Shown here: positions 1 through 9,675 of the stretch, piece by piece
Position numbering within the stretch: position 1 is the first letter of the stretch
Layout: every line of letters starts with the position of its first letter
Assembly: GCF_026341275.1 (NCBI RefSeq)
Contig: NZ_JAIFZO010000002.1
Coordinates: 2,953,264 to 3,017,263, forward strand
From: Streptomyces ortus
Lineage (GTDB): Bacteria; Actinomycetota; Actinomycetes; Streptomycetales; Streptomycetaceae
Direction of reading: 5' to 3'
Length of the DNA: 64,000 nt
Position numbers and translations under genes: made by a program
Notes under the pieces: generated by a model
Told to the model about the DNA's origin: nothing
Databases searched by the model: none
Seen by the model: the letters and a program-made list of their open reading frames with translations, nothing else

Positions 1-1529
1 GAGGCCACCGCGCGCTCCGCGCCGACGCGCAGACCGAGCGTGGTCACCAACTGCGCGACATCCATGCGCAGCATCAGTTCACCGGCCGCGATCTCGCCGT
101 TGCGCAGGTCCGTGAGGATCACCGTGCCGGAACGATCCACCAGAATGGCGTCACCGGCCAGCCTGCGGTGGGCGATGCGCCGCGACTGCAGCGCCTGCAC
201 CTGGTGCCAGGTCTCGCGCAGCAGGTCGTCGGTGATCTCCTCGTCCGCCAGCGTGTCGAGGGTGCGCCCGCCGATGTGTTCGTAGACCAGCATCACGGCG
301 TCCGGGCCGAGTTCGGAGGTCGCGATCAGCTTCGGCGCGTTGGCCCCGGCCGCGATGGCCGCGTACGCGAGGAGCGCCTCCTGTTCCAGGGCCTGGCGCA
401 GCGACTGGAGGCTGCGGCGCGTGGTGATGCCGCGCAGGGTCAGACGGCGCCACACGCGGTAGAAGAAGCCCTGTGCCTGTTGTTCCCGGTCCACCACCGT
501 GACGTCCAGTGGGGCACCGTCCTGGAGGGTCACGAAGTACCGGCGGCCACGGTCCGCGTCCGCGGCCTCCGGCGTCTCCTCCCGCGCCGCGGTCACCGGG
601 TGGAAGCCGACGTGCCGCAGGCCGGCCATCAGGGTCCGGCCCGTGGGCCGTACGTTCGGCGAGCCGACCGCGTACAGCGTCCCGTAGGCCACGCTCCAGC
701 CGATCAGCACCGTGAGGATGATCGAGAAGGGGGTCGTGTAGCCGGTGACCAGCATGGAGAAGGCGTCGAGCATCAGCACGACCCACAACACCGCACGCCA
801 GCGTGGGCGTCGCGACATTCCGACGGCCGTCATGTAGGCGATGACCGGCGCCAGATAACCGTGTACCGGGTCCGTCAGGGCGTGGATGTCTCCGGGGGAG
901 GGCTGCGTGAGCGCTTTCTGGATCGAGTCCGGGGCGCCCCTGGCGACCCACAGGTCAGTGGCGAGCGTCACACCGTGGGCGAGGACCGCGGCCAGCACAC
1001 CGTCGGCGATCCGCAGCCCGTCCCGCTTGATCAGCCGCTCGATGGCGAAGGCGACCGGCACCAGGAGGATGGCGATGCTCGACGCGAGCCCGGCGATCTT
1101 GATCAACAGGTCGGGCGCCTCGTCGGTGCCCTTGTTGATGTCCTGCGCCAGCCCCGACGTCGTGCCGTGCGCGAACGCCGCGATCGACAGCAGTACGACG
1201 ATCGCGAGAACGCCCACCAGTAGACGCATCAGGTCGGAGGGGCGGTGCACGCGCGCGGGGAGCAGCGGTTCGTCGCCCTCGACCGCTTCGGCCGGGGCGT
1301 CGGCGCAGGCCGCGCCGTCGGTCTCCTCGGCTCCGCTCTCCTTGCGCATGTCCTTCTTCCGGGACGTGTCCGGACTCCCGGGCGTCACGCCCGTCTCGGG
1401 CGCGGCGTCTGTCACGGACGCCCCTGCCGTTTCCGGAAGGCTGTCGTCCGTATCGTCGCCGGTATCGGGGCGCGACGAAACCTCAGAGGTGCCCTCCGCC
1501 TCTTCGGGGTGCACACCCTGCTGTTTCAT
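1..1529 (-). CDS. Membrane protein with kinase-like domain (YbhN/TIGR00374-type), C-terminus cut off
   Basis: The gene runs off the left edge, so about 509 N-terminal residues are present. It starts with MKQQGVHPEE behind an AAGAAGAG ribosome-binding site. The first 100 residues are acidic and disordered. At least five hydrophobic segments follow (for example LLVGVLAIVVLLSIAAF near 103), and then a soluble region that looks like an atypical kinase or phosphotransferase fold: YEHIGGRTLD, RRIAHRRLAGDAILVD and VILTDLRNGEI sit where the hinge, catalytic loop and DFG-like segments would be. Long actinobacterial YbhN/lysylphosphatidylglycerol-synthase-like proteins combine such a domain with a multi-helix C-terminal module, which would lie outside the window. 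The family is inferred from the layout. No substrate can be stated and kinase activity is unproven. Confidence 0.7.
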   Translation of the reverse strand, partial: MKQQGVHPEEAEGTSEVSSRPDTGDDTDDSLPETAGASVTDAAPETGVTPGSPDTSRKKDMRKESGAEETDGAACADAPAEAVEGDEPLLPARVHRPSDLMRLLVGVLAIVVLLSIAAFAHGTTSGLAQDINKGTDEAPDLLIKIAGLASSIAILLVPVAFAIERLIKRDGLRIADGVLAAVLAHGVTLATDLWVARGAPDSIQKALTQPSPGDIHALTDPVHGYLAPVIAYMTAVGMSRRPRWRAVLWVVLMLDAFSMLVTGYTTPFSIILTVLIGWSVAYGTLYAVGSPNVRPTGRTLMAGLRHVGFHPVTAAREETPEAADADRGRRYFVTLQDGAPLDVTVVDREQQAQGFFYRVWRRLTLRGITTRRSLQSLRQALEQEALLAYAAIAAGANAPKLIATSELGPDAVMLVYEHIGGRTLDTLADEEITDDLLRETWHQVQALQSRRIAHRRLAGDAILVDRSGTVILTDLRNGEIAAGELMLRMDVAQLVTTLGLRVGAERAVA

Positions 1530-1705
1530 CGTCTCTTCTTGGTCTCGTATCACCGGTAACCGCCCGCACGATGGTGGCATGCCCCGCCGACACAGGGGGG
1601 CATCAGGGTGCAATGCGGGGGCGCACAGTCTGCCCGAAGCGCTGTTTTCGGGCGAGGGATACGCACGGTCGCCGCCGCGTCACGTTGTCGTAGGGGTGGT
1701 GCAGG

Positions 1706-2119
1706 ATGGACCGGATGAGCGAGCAGAGCCTCCCGGCGGACGCCTTGCCGGAGTACGCGGAGCGGGTCCTCGACGTGGCCGAGCAGATTCCGCCCGGGCG
1801 CGTCATGACGTACGGAGATGTCGCGGAATGGCTGGAGGAGGGCGGCCCACGACAGGTCGGACGGGTGATGGCCCTCTACGGAGGAGCCGTGCCGTGGTGG
1901 CGGGTCGTCCGCGCGGACGGGGCCCTGCTCCCCGGCCACGAGCTGCGGGCGCTGGAGCACTACCGGGCCGAAGGCACGCCCCTCAAGGGAGCGAGCAGGG
2001 CCTCCGAAGGCCACCTTCCGCGCATCGACATGAAACAGGCCAGATGGGACGGTGGTGATCGCGCGGAGGGTCACACCCGACAGCTTCCGGCATCGAAGCG
2101 CCCGGAGGGTGCCGGGTGA
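1706..2119 (+). CDS. Alkyltransferase-like protein (ATL), MGMT fold without catalytic cysteine
   Basis: A 137-residue protein with the C-terminal DNA-binding domain of O6-alkylguanine-DNA alkyltransferases: the helix around PPGRVMTYGDVAEWL, then GGAVPWWRVVRADGALLPGH. The acceptor motif of active enzymes is PCHRV; here it reads PWWRV, so both Cys and His are tryptophan and alkyl transfer is impossible. ATL proteins of this kind bind O6-alkylguanine, flip it and hand the lesion to nucleotide excision repair. The gene lies just upstream of adnA, as Rv3204 does in M. tuberculosis. ATG 1706 is used; MSEQSLP from ATG 1718 is equally possible. Confidence 0.85.
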   Translation: MDRMSEQSLPADALPEYAERVLDVAEQIPPGRVMTYGDVAEWLEEGGPRQVGRVMALYGGAVPWWRVVRADGALLPGHELRALEHYRAEGTPLKGASRASEGHLPRIDMKQARWDGGDRAEGHTRQLPASKRPEGAG

Positions 2120-2385
2120 CCCGTACGAGGGAATGCGGGCACGCCCGGGACATGCCGTACGTTCGTGAAGCGGGAGACGCCGGTGCCGGGAGGGAACACG
2201 AGGAAGCGCCGCTTCCACGGCATCCACCGGCGTAGCGTCGACGGCACGCGTCCCGTTCATCCCGCGGCCACCGCCCGCCACGCGCCGCCCGTCTCCCGCC
2301 CGTGACCCGAACACGATCCCTCACCGACGGCGTCCCGCGCCGACGGTGGCAATCCCCAGCACACCCACCAGGACCGGCGAACCAC

Positions 2386-5300
2386 GTGAGCTCCTCTTCC
2401 TCCACCAGGCGCCTGTCGTACCCCCAGGGTCGACAGGGGACCCGTGGCGCTTACCGGCTGGTGCGTACCCCGCCGGTGCGGGTGGCTCCCCCTGTTCTGG
2501 ACGCAGCCCAGCGTGCGGCGGTTGACCACGAGGGCGGCCCGCTGCTCGTTCTCGCAGGTCCGGGCACCGGTAAGACGACCACACTCGTCGAGTCCGTGGC
2601 GGCCCGGATCGCCCGCGGCACGGACCCCGAGCGCGTCCTGGTACTGACGTTCAGCCGCAAGGCCGCCGTGGAACTGCGCGACCGCATGGCACTGCGCATG
2701 GGAGCGGCCCGCGCACCGCAGGCGACGACCTTCCACTCCTTCTGCTACGCCCTGGTCCGGGCCCATCAGGACACCGACCTGTTCGTGGAACCGATGCGGC
2801 TGCTCTCCGGTCCCGAACAGGACGTGGCGGTTCGGGAACTGCTCGCGGGCCAGCCCGGCCTGGAGCGGCTGGGCCTCGCCCATGTGCGCTGGCCGGACGA
2901 ACTGCGCGCGTGCCTGACGACGCGCGGCTTCGCCGACGAGGTCCGCGCGGTGCTCGCCCGCAGCCGTGAGCTGGGGCTCGGCCCCGACGCCCTGCAGACC
3001 TTCGCCAGGCGCATCGGCCGCCCCGACTGGCTGGCCGCCTCCGCCTTCCTCGCCGAGTACCTCGACGTGCTCGACATGCAGGGGGTGCTCGACTACGCGG
3101 AACTGGTGCACCGCGCGGTGCTGCTCGCCCGGCGGCCGGGGGTGGCCGAACGGCTGGCCGACCGGTACGACGCCGTCTTCGTCGACGAGTACCAGGACAC
3201 CGATCCGGCGCAGCTGCGGCTCCTGGACGCGCTCGCGGGCGGCGGCCGGACCCTGGTGGCCTTCGGTGACCCCGACCAGTCGATCTACGCGTTCCGGGGC
3301 GCCGACGTGAACGGCATCCTGGAGTTCCCGGACCTCTTCCCTCGCGCGGACGGCACACCGGCGCCGGTCGAGGTCCTGAGGACGTCACGCAGGTCGGGCG
3401 CGGTCCTGCTGGCGGCGACCCGGCTGCTGACGCAGCGCATGCCCCTGACGCGCCTCCCGGCGGAGAAGGTACGCGCCCACCGGGAGCTGGCCTCCGTACG
3501 CGACGGCGGCCAGGTGGAGGTCTACACGTACCCGACGTCCGGTACGGAGCTGGACAACATCGCGGACATCCTGCGCCGCGCCCACCTGGAGGACGGCGTC
3601 GCGTGGAAGGACATGGCCGTCCTGGTCCGTGCCGGCTCCCGCACCATCCCGACGATCCGCCGCACGCTCACCGCGGCCGGCGTCCCCCTCGACATCGACG
3701 GCGACGACCTGCCGCTGCGGCACGAACCGGCGGTGACGCCCTTGCTGACCGCCCTCAAGGCGGTGGCTGTGGCGGAACTGGGAGAGACCCCTTCCTCCGG
3801 TTCCGGGGAGCCCAGCACGGACGAGGCGACATCGGAGGAACCCACCGCACAGGAAGAGCCCGTCCAGGAGGAGCAGACCCTTCCTGAGGAACAGGCCGTC
3901 GAGGGGGAGCAAGCCCTCCCGGAGGGGCAGGCGGCCCAACAGGAGCAACCTCTTCCTGAGGAACAGGCAGTCCAGGGGGAACAAGCCCTTCCGGAAGGGC
4001 AGGCCGTGCCGGAGAAGCCGTGGCTCGACGTCGAGACCGCGCTCACCCTGCTCGCCTCCCCCCTGGCCGGTATGGACGCCGCGGACCTGCGCCGTCTGGG
4101 CCGCGCCCTGCGCGAGGAGGAGCGCGCCGGGGGCAACCACGTGCCGCCGCCCTCCGACGAGTTGCTGGCGCGGGCCCTGGCGGAGCCGGAGCGGCTGGTC
4201 GCCCACGACCCCTCGTACGCGCGCGGGGCCCAGCGCCTGGGCGCCCTCCTGTGCAAGGCACGGGAGCGCCTCGCGGGGGGCGGTACGGCCGAGGAGGCGC
4301 TCTGGGAGCTGTGGGACGGCACACCCTGGCCGCAGCGCCTGGAGCGGGCCGCCCGGCGCGGCGGCGCGGCCGGCCGCAACGCGGACCGCGACCTCGACGC
4401 GGTGTGCGCCCTGTTCGCGACCGCGGCCCGCGCCGAGGAACGCACCGGAGGACGCGGCGCCCTCAACTTCCTGGAGGAGGTCGACGCCCAGGACATCGCC
4501 GCCGACACGCTCACCCGAAGGGCCGTGCGCCCCGACGCCGTACGGCTGATGACCGCACACCGCTCCAAGGGCCTGGAGTGGCGCCTCGTCGTCGTCGCGG
4601 GAGTCCAGGAGGGACTCTGGCCCGACCTGCGCCGTCGCGGCTCCCTCCTGGAGGCCGACCGCATCGGACGGGACGGTCTCGCGGAGCCGCTCACCCCCGG
4701 AGCGCTCCTCTCCGAAGAGCGCCGCCTGTTCTACGTGGCCGCCACGCGCGCGCGTGAACGGCTCGTCGTCACCGCCGTGAAGGCCCCCGCGGACGACGGC
4801 GACCAGCCCTCCCGTTTCCTCACCGAACTCGGCACGGAGGCCAAGGACATAACGGGCCGCCCCCGCCGCCCGCTGTCCGTCGCCGCGCTCGTCGCGGAAC
4901 TGCGGGCCACCACGGTCGACCCCCGTGTCTCGGCCACCCTGCGGGAGGAGGCCGCCCGCCGCCTGGGCAGACTCGCCGCGCTCGGCGACGAGGACGGCCG
5001 CCCCTTGGTGCCGTCCGCACACCCCTACCGCTGGTGGGGCATGTACGAACCCACCGAGAGCAAGGTGCCGCTGCGCGACCGAGACCACCCCGTCGTGCTC
5101 TCCGGCAGCGCCCTCGACCAGCTGGCCAACACCTGCGCCCTGCAGTGGTTCCTGGGCCGCGAGGTGAAGGCGGACGCCCCCGCGACCGCCGCCCAGGGTT
5201 TCGGCAACGTGGTGCACGTCCTGGCGGACGAGGTCGCCTCCGGCCGCACGCCCGCCGACCTCGCCGTCCTCATGGAGCGCCTCGACTCCGTGTGGGACGC

Positions 5301-5892
5301 CCTCGCCTTCGACGCGCCCTGGAAGTCGGCCCAGGAGAAGGAGCACGCGCGCGTGGCACTCGAACGCTTCCTGAAGTGGCATGTCATGGACCGCGCCGAA
5401 CGCACTCCGGTGGCCAGCGAGCACGACTTCGACGTCACCCTCGAAGCGGGCTCCTACGAAGTGCGCATCCGCGGTTCCATGGACCGCGTCGAGCGGGACG
5501 CCGAGGGCCGCGCCTACGTGGTCGACTTCAAGACGGGCAAGCAGGCACCGAGCGCCGCGGACGTGGCCCACCACCCGCAGCTCGCCGTCTACCAGCTCGC
5601 GGTCGGCGAGGGCGCCGTGGACGACGCCTTCGACGGCGAACGCCCCGAGCCCGGCGGCGCCGAACTCGTCCAGCTCCGCCAGGGCGCCCCCAAGAAGGAC
5701 GGCGGCGAGACCCTGCCCAAGGTGCAGGCCCAGCAGCCGCTGGAGGGGGAGTGGGTCGGCGACCTCCTCGCCACCGCCGCGGGCAAGGTCCTCGACGAAC
5801 GGTTCACGCCGACGACCGGCCAGCACTGCACGCACTGCGCGTTCCGGGCGTCGTGCAGCGCCCGCCCGGAGGGCCGCCACGTCGTCGAGTGA
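2386..5892 (+). CDS. adnA: AdnA-type ATP-dependent helicase/nuclease subunit
   Basis: A 1168-residue UvrD-like superfamily 1 motor fused to a RecB-family nuclease. Walker A is GPGTGKTT (58-65), motif II is VDEYQDTD near 266 and motif III is GDPDQSIYAFRGA. The nuclease centre has DFKTGK (D1047, K1049). Four cysteines (C917, C1148, C1151, C1157) match the Fe-S clamp of AddB/AdnA-type nuclease domains. With AdnB it should form the heterodimer that resects double-strand breaks in actinobacteria. A Glu/Gln/Pro-rich insertion of about 75 residues with 24-residue tandem repeats interrupts the motor. GTG 2386 (MSSSSSTRRLSYP) is preferred over GTG 2302, because AGGACC precedes 2386 and nothing similar precedes 2302. 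The helicase-nuclease assignment is firm; AdnA versus AdnB rests on order and on the cysteines. Confidence 0.9.
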   Translation: MSSSSSTRRLSYPQGRQGTRGAYRLVRTPPVRVAPPVLDAAQRAAVDHEGGPLLVLAGPGTGKTTTLVESVAARIARGTDPERVLVLTFSRKAAVELRDRMALRMGAARAPQATTFHSFCYALVRAHQDTDLFVEPMRLLSGPEQDVAVRELLAGQPGLERLGLAHVRWPDELRACLTTRGFADEVRAVLARSRELGLGPDALQTFARRIGRPDWLAASAFLAEYLDVLDMQGVLDYAELVHRAVLLARRPGVAERLADRYDAVFVDEYQDTDPAQLRLLDALAGGGRTLVAFGDPDQSIYAFRGADVNGILEFPDLFPRADGTPAPVEVLRTSRRSGAVLLAATRLLTQRMPLTRLPAEKVRAHRELASVRDGGQVEVYTYPTSGTELDNIADILRRAHLEDGVAWKDMAVLVRAGSRTIPTIRRTLTAAGVPLDIDGDDLPLRHEPAVTPLLTALKAVAVAELGETPSSGSGEPSTDEATSEEPTAQEEPVQEEQTLPEEQAVEGEQALPEGQAAQQEQPLPEEQAVQGEQALPEGQAVPEKPWLDVETALTLLASPLAGMDAADLRRLGRALREEERAGGNHVPPPSDELLARALAEPERLVAHDPSYARGAQRLGALLCKARERLAGGGTAEEALWELWDGTPWPQRLERAARRGGAAGRNADRDLDAVCALFATAARAEERTGGRGALNFLEEVDAQDIAADTLTRRAVRPDAVRLMTAHRSKGLEWRLVVVAGVQEGLWPDLRRRGSLLEADRIGRDGLAEPLTPGALLSEERRLFYVAATRARERLVVTAVKAPADDGDQPSRFLTELGTEAKDITGRPRRPLSVAALVAELRATTVDPRVSATLREEAARRLGRLAALGDEDGRPLVPSAHPYRWWGMYEPTESKVPLRDRDHPVVLSGSALDQLANTCALQWFLGREVKADAPATAAQGFGNVVHVLADEVASGRTPADLAVLMERLDSVWDALAFDAPWKSAQEKEHARVALERFLKWHVMDRAERTPVASEHDFDVTLEAGSYEVRIRGSMDRVERDAEGRAYVVDFKTGKQAPSAADVAHHPQLAVYQLAVGEGAVDDAFDGERPEPGGAELVQLRQGAPKKDGGETLPKVQAQQPLEGEWVGDLLATAAGKVLDERFTPTTGQHCTHCAFRASCSARPEGRHVVE
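3844..4017 (+). repeat. In-frame tandem repeats inside adnA (36/72-nt period)
   Basis: Two 72-nt units starting at 3880 and 3952 encode LPEEQAVEGEQALPEGQAAQ and LPEEQAVQGEQALPEGQAVP. Each splits into two imperfect 12-residue (36-nt) subunits, and a related degenerate stretch precedes them. The reading frame is kept. The block lies between the helicase segment ending in LLTALKAVAVAEL and the one beginning KPWLDVETALTLL, so it is probably a surface loop. Confidence 0.85.
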
Positions 5893-6080
5893 CGGGGCAC
5901 GGCGCCGGGCGGCCGTCCTCGGGTGTCCCGCACAGGCGCGGCAACGCGGGTCGCAGAGGGGCTGCCGTGGACGGAGCGACGCGAAGTGACATACCGCACC
6001 ACGTGTGCTGACCTGCACGTCCTTGGGCCCCGCCGCCGAATCGGCACCGACTGTCAGTGGGCGCGACTAGCCTCTCTGAC

Positions 6081-9000
6081 GTGCCAGCCCGTATCTCCGA
6101 TCCCGAGCAGCTCAAGGAGCTCCTCGGCATCCCGTTCACCCCGGAGCAGACGGCCTGCATCACGGCCCCGCCCGCCCCGCAGGTGATCGTCGCCGGAGCC
6201 GGTTCCGGCAAGACCACGGTGATGGCCGCGCGCGTGGTGTGGCTGGTCGGCACCGGACAGGTGGCCCCCGAGCAGGTCCTGGGCCTGACCTTCACCAACA
6301 AGGCGGCGGGCGAGCTCGCCGAGCGCGTACGGAAGGCCCTGATCAAGGCCGGTGTCACCGACCCGGACGTGATCGACCCGGACAACCCGCCGGGCGAGCC
6401 GGTGATCTCCACCTACCACGCCTTCGCCGGCCGGCTGCTGACCGATCACGGGCTGCGCATCGGACTCGAACCCACCGCGCGCCTCCTCGCCGACGCCACG
6501 CGCTACCAGCTCGCCGCACGGGTTTTGCGCGAGGCACCGGGCCCCTACCCCGCACTCACCCGCTCCTTCCCCGACCTGGTCGGGGACCTCCTCACCCTCG
6601 ACTCCGAGCTGGCGGAACACCTCGTACGGCCCGAGGAGCTGCGCGCGTACGACGCCCGGCTGCTGCAGGATCTGGAGGGCGCCAAGCTCACCAACGCCGA
6701 CCTGCGCAAGGTCCCGGAGACGGCCGCCGCCCGGCGGGAACTGACCGAGCTGGTGAGCCGCTACAGGAAGGCCAAGCGCGAGCGCGACCTCCTCGACTTC
6801 GGCGACCAGATCGCCCTCTCGGCGACCCTCGCCCGTACCCGCTCCGAGGTCGGCGGCATCCTGCGGGACGAGTTCCGGGTGGTCCTCCTCGACGAGTACC
6901 AGGACACGTCCGTGGCCCAGCGCATCCTCCTGGCCGGCCTGTTCGGCGGCGGCACGGGCCACCCGGTGACCGCCGTCGGGGACCCCTGCCAGGCCATCTA
7001 CGGCTGGCGCGGCGCCTCCGTGGCCAACCTCGACGACTTCCCCGAGCACTTCGCGCACGCCGACGGCCGGCCGGCGACCCGCCAGTCGCTCAGCGAGAAC
7101 CGCCGCAGCGGAGGCCGCCTCCTCGACCTCGCCAACGGACTCGCTGAGCCCCTGCGCGCCATGCACGCGGGCGTGGAGGCCCTCCGCCCCGCCCCCGGCG
7201 CCGAGCGGGACGGCATGGTGCGCTGCGCCCTGCTGCGTACGCACGCCGAGGAGATGGACTGGCTCGCCGACTCCGTCGCCCATCTCGTCCGCACCGGCAA
7301 GGCCCCCGGTGAGATCGCCGTCCTGTGCCGTACCGCGACCGACTTCGCCCAGATCCAGGGCGCGCTCGTCGCCCGCGACATCCCGGTGGAGGTCGTCGGG
7401 CTCTCCGGGCTGCTGCACCTGCCCGAGATCGCCGACCTGGTCGCCGTCTGCGAGGTCCTCCAGGACCCCGGGGCCAACGCCTCACTGGTCCGGCTGCTCA
7501 CCGGGCCGCGCTGGCGCATCGGCCCCCGCGACCTCGCCCTCCTGGGCCGCCGGGCCCGGCTCCTCGTGTCCCACGCGCGCGTGGGTGCCGACGACGACCC
7601 CGACCTGCGGCTCGCCGCAGCCGTCGAGGGCGTCGATCCGGCGGAGGTGATCTCCCTCGCGGACGCGCTCGACACCTTCCTGGAGACGCCCCTCCGCGGT
7701 GACGGGGACGACGACGGGCTGCCGTTCTCGGCCGACGCCCGCGTACGGTTCGCGCGCCTCGCCACCGAACTGCGCGATCTGCGCCGCTCGCTCGCCGACC
7801 CGCTCATGGACGTCCTGCACCGGGTCCTGGCCACCACCGGTCTGGAGGTGGAGCTCTCCGCGTCCCCGCACGCCCTGGCCGCCCGTCGCCGTGAGACCCT
7901 GTCCAACTTCCTGGACGTCGCCGCCTCCTTCGCCGCCAACGAGGGCGAGGCCAGCCTGCTCGCCTTCCTCGGCTTCCTGCGCACGGCGGCCCAGTACGAG
8001 AAGGGCCTCGACAACGCCCTGCCGGGCGGCGAGAACACCGTCAAGGTGCTCACCGCGCACAAGTCCAAGGGCCTGGAATGGGACGTCGTCGTGGTCCCGG
8101 GGCTCGTCACCGGCACGTTCCCCAGCGGCCAGGGCCGCGAGAAATGGACCGCCCAGGGCAAGGTCCTGCCGCACTCACTGCGCGGCGACGCCGACACCCT
8201 GCCCGACATCGACGCCTGGGACTCCCGCAGCATGAAGGCCTTCCACGAGGCCATGAAGGAGCACCAGCACACCGAGGAACTGCGCCTCGGCTACGTCACC
8301 TTCACCCGCCCCCGCTCCCTGTTGCTCGGCTCCGGCCACTGGTGGGGCCCTTCCCAGAAGAAGCCCCGCGGCCCCTCCGACTTCCTGCACGCCCTGTACG
8401 AGCACTGCGCGGCCGGGCACGGCGAGATCGAGGTGTGGGAGGACGAGCCCGAGGAGGACGAGGAGAACCCCGCGCTGCTGGCGGCCGGCGGTGACCACGC
8501 CTGGCCGCTGCCGCTCGACGACCTGGCGACCGCCCGCCGCCGCGAGGCCGCTCGGACGGTGCTGGCCCACCTGGAATCCGGCCACTCCCACGAGACGACC
8601 CACCCCTCGGCCCCCGGCGACCCGGGCTCGTACGACGACCCGGGCCCGTACGACGACCCGGACTGGCCGCCGCCGGAGGAGGACGAGCCTCCGTACGGAG
8701 AGGAGGAGCCTCCGTACGGAGACGAGTACCTCACCGACGAGCCTCCTTACGAAGAGGCCGATGTGCCGGCCGCGGCCCCGGACGACTGGGACTCGTGGAC
8801 ACCGAACCGCCCGGCGACCACCGGCCGCCCGGCGGTCCCGCACCCCAGCCCCGCCCCGGACGCCCGTCCGCACCCCCCGGAGACCACCCGCCTCACCCCC
8901 GAGGAGGCCCGCACCATCGCCTCCTGGGACAGCGACCTGGACGCCCTCACCGGGGAACTCCTGCGCGCCCGGGAGAGCGTCACGGACGTCCCCCTGCCGA

Positions 9001-9665
9001 CCTCCCTGACCGCGTCCCAACTGCTGCGTATGGCCGCGGACCCGGAAGGGTTCGCCCAGGAACTGGCGCGCCCCATGCCACGGCCGCCCCAGCCCGCCGC
9101 CCGCCGGGGCACCCGCTTCCACGCCTGGGTCGAGGCCCGCTTCGAAGAGCTGCGGCTGCCGATGCTGGAGCCGGAGGACCTGCCCGGCAGCGAGGCCGAG
9201 ATCGCCGACGAACGAGACCTGGAAGCCCTCAAGAACGCCTTCGAACGCACTCCTTACGCACACCGCACGCCCTACCGGGTCGAGGCGCCCTTCCAGCTCG
9301 CCATCGCCGGCCGCGTCGTACGGGGCCGGATCGACGCGGTCTACAAGGAGGAGGTCCACCAGGAAGAGGCCGACGAGCACGGAGACGGGCGGGCGACGAC
9401 GACGTACGAGATCGTCGACTGGAAGACCAGCCGCACCCGCACCGGCGATCCGCTCCAGCTCGCCCTCTACCGGCTCGCCTGGGCCGAGCAGCACGGCGTC
9501 CCCCTGGAATCCGTGCGGGCGGCCTTCCTGTACGTGCGCAGCGGCGAGGTCGTCCGGCCCGGGAACCTGCCGGACCGGGCCGCGCTGGAACGCCTCCTGC
9601 TGGAAGAACCACCCGAAGGGGTTCCCGACGAACCGCCGGACCGGCACGCGCGCGTGGACGGATAG
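6081..9665 (+). CDS. adnB: AdnB-type ATP-dependent helicase/nuclease subunit
   Basis: A 1194-residue UvrD-like motor with Walker A GAGSGKTT (39-46), DEYQDTS (271-277), GDPCQAIYGWRGAS, the late motif TAHKSKGLEWDVVVVPGL, and a C-terminal RecB-type nuclease with VDWKTSR (D1113, K1115). It lacks the four-cysteine cluster of its upstream partner, which fits AdnB. An acidic Pro/Tyr/Gly-rich linker (roughly 8600-8790, with repeated DEPPYGEE-like units) joins motor and nuclease. It follows adnA after about 190 bp. GTG 6081 (MPARISDPEQL) is chosen over GTG 6057. A TAGCCT -10-like hexamer ends 7 nt before it, so a leaderless transcript is possible. The product should be the lead motor and second nuclease of the break-resection complex. 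Confidence 0.9.
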   Translation: MPARISDPEQLKELLGIPFTPEQTACITAPPAPQVIVAGAGSGKTTVMAARVVWLVGTGQVAPEQVLGLTFTNKAAGELAERVRKALIKAGVTDPDVIDPDNPPGEPVISTYHAFAGRLLTDHGLRIGLEPTARLLADATRYQLAARVLREAPGPYPALTRSFPDLVGDLLTLDSELAEHLVRPEELRAYDARLLQDLEGAKLTNADLRKVPETAAARRELTELVSRYRKAKRERDLLDFGDQIALSATLARTRSEVGGILRDEFRVVLLDEYQDTSVAQRILLAGLFGGGTGHPVTAVGDPCQAIYGWRGASVANLDDFPEHFAHADGRPATRQSLSENRRSGGRLLDLANGLAEPLRAMHAGVEALRPAPGAERDGMVRCALLRTHAEEMDWLADSVAHLVRTGKAPGEIAVLCRTATDFAQIQGALVARDIPVEVVGLSGLLHLPEIADLVAVCEVLQDPGANASLVRLLTGPRWRIGPRDLALLGRRARLLVSHARVGADDDPDLRLAAAVEGVDPAEVISLADALDTFLETPLRGDGDDDGLPFSADARVRFARLATELRDLRRSLADPLMDVLHRVLATTGLEVELSASPHALAARRRETLSNFLDVAASFAANEGEASLLAFLGFLRTAAQYEKGLDNALPGGENTVKVLTAHKSKGLEWDVVVVPGLVTGTFPSGQGREKWTAQGKVLPHSLRGDADTLPDIDAWDSRSMKAFHEAMKEHQHTEELRLGYVTFTRPRSLLLGSGHWWGPSQKKPRGPSDFLHALYEHCAAGHGEIEVWEDEPEEDEENPALLAAGGDHAWPLPLDDLATARRREAARTVLAHLESGHSHETTHPSAPGDPGSYDDPGPYDDPDWPPPEEDEPPYGEEEPPYGDEYLTDEPPYEEADVPAAAPDDWDSWTPNRPATTGRPAVPHPSPAPDARPHPPETTRLTPEEARTIASWDSDLDALTGELLRARESVTDVPLPTSLTASQLLRMAADPEGFAQELARPMPRPPQPAARRGTRFHAWVEARFEELRLPMLEPEDLPGSEAEIADERDLEALKNAFERTPYAHRTPYRVEAPFQLAIAGRVVRGRIDAVYKEEVHQEEADEHGDGRATTTYEIVDWKTSRTRTGDPLQLALYRLAWAEQHGVPLESVRAAFLYVRSGEVVRPGNLPDRAALERLLLEEPPEGVPDEPPDRHARVDG

Positions 9666-9675
9666 GCTCGTGACC

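Noticed and set aside
168..1223. 351-codon plus-strand frame at the left edge
   Set aside because: The minus strand there encodes a coherent membrane plus kinase-like protein with a ribosome-binding site; this frame is Arg/Gln-rich shadow.
3385..6018. 877-codon minus-strand open frame opposite adnA
   Set aside because: All helicase and nuclease motifs are on the plus strand; this frame exists only because stop codons are rare at this GC content.
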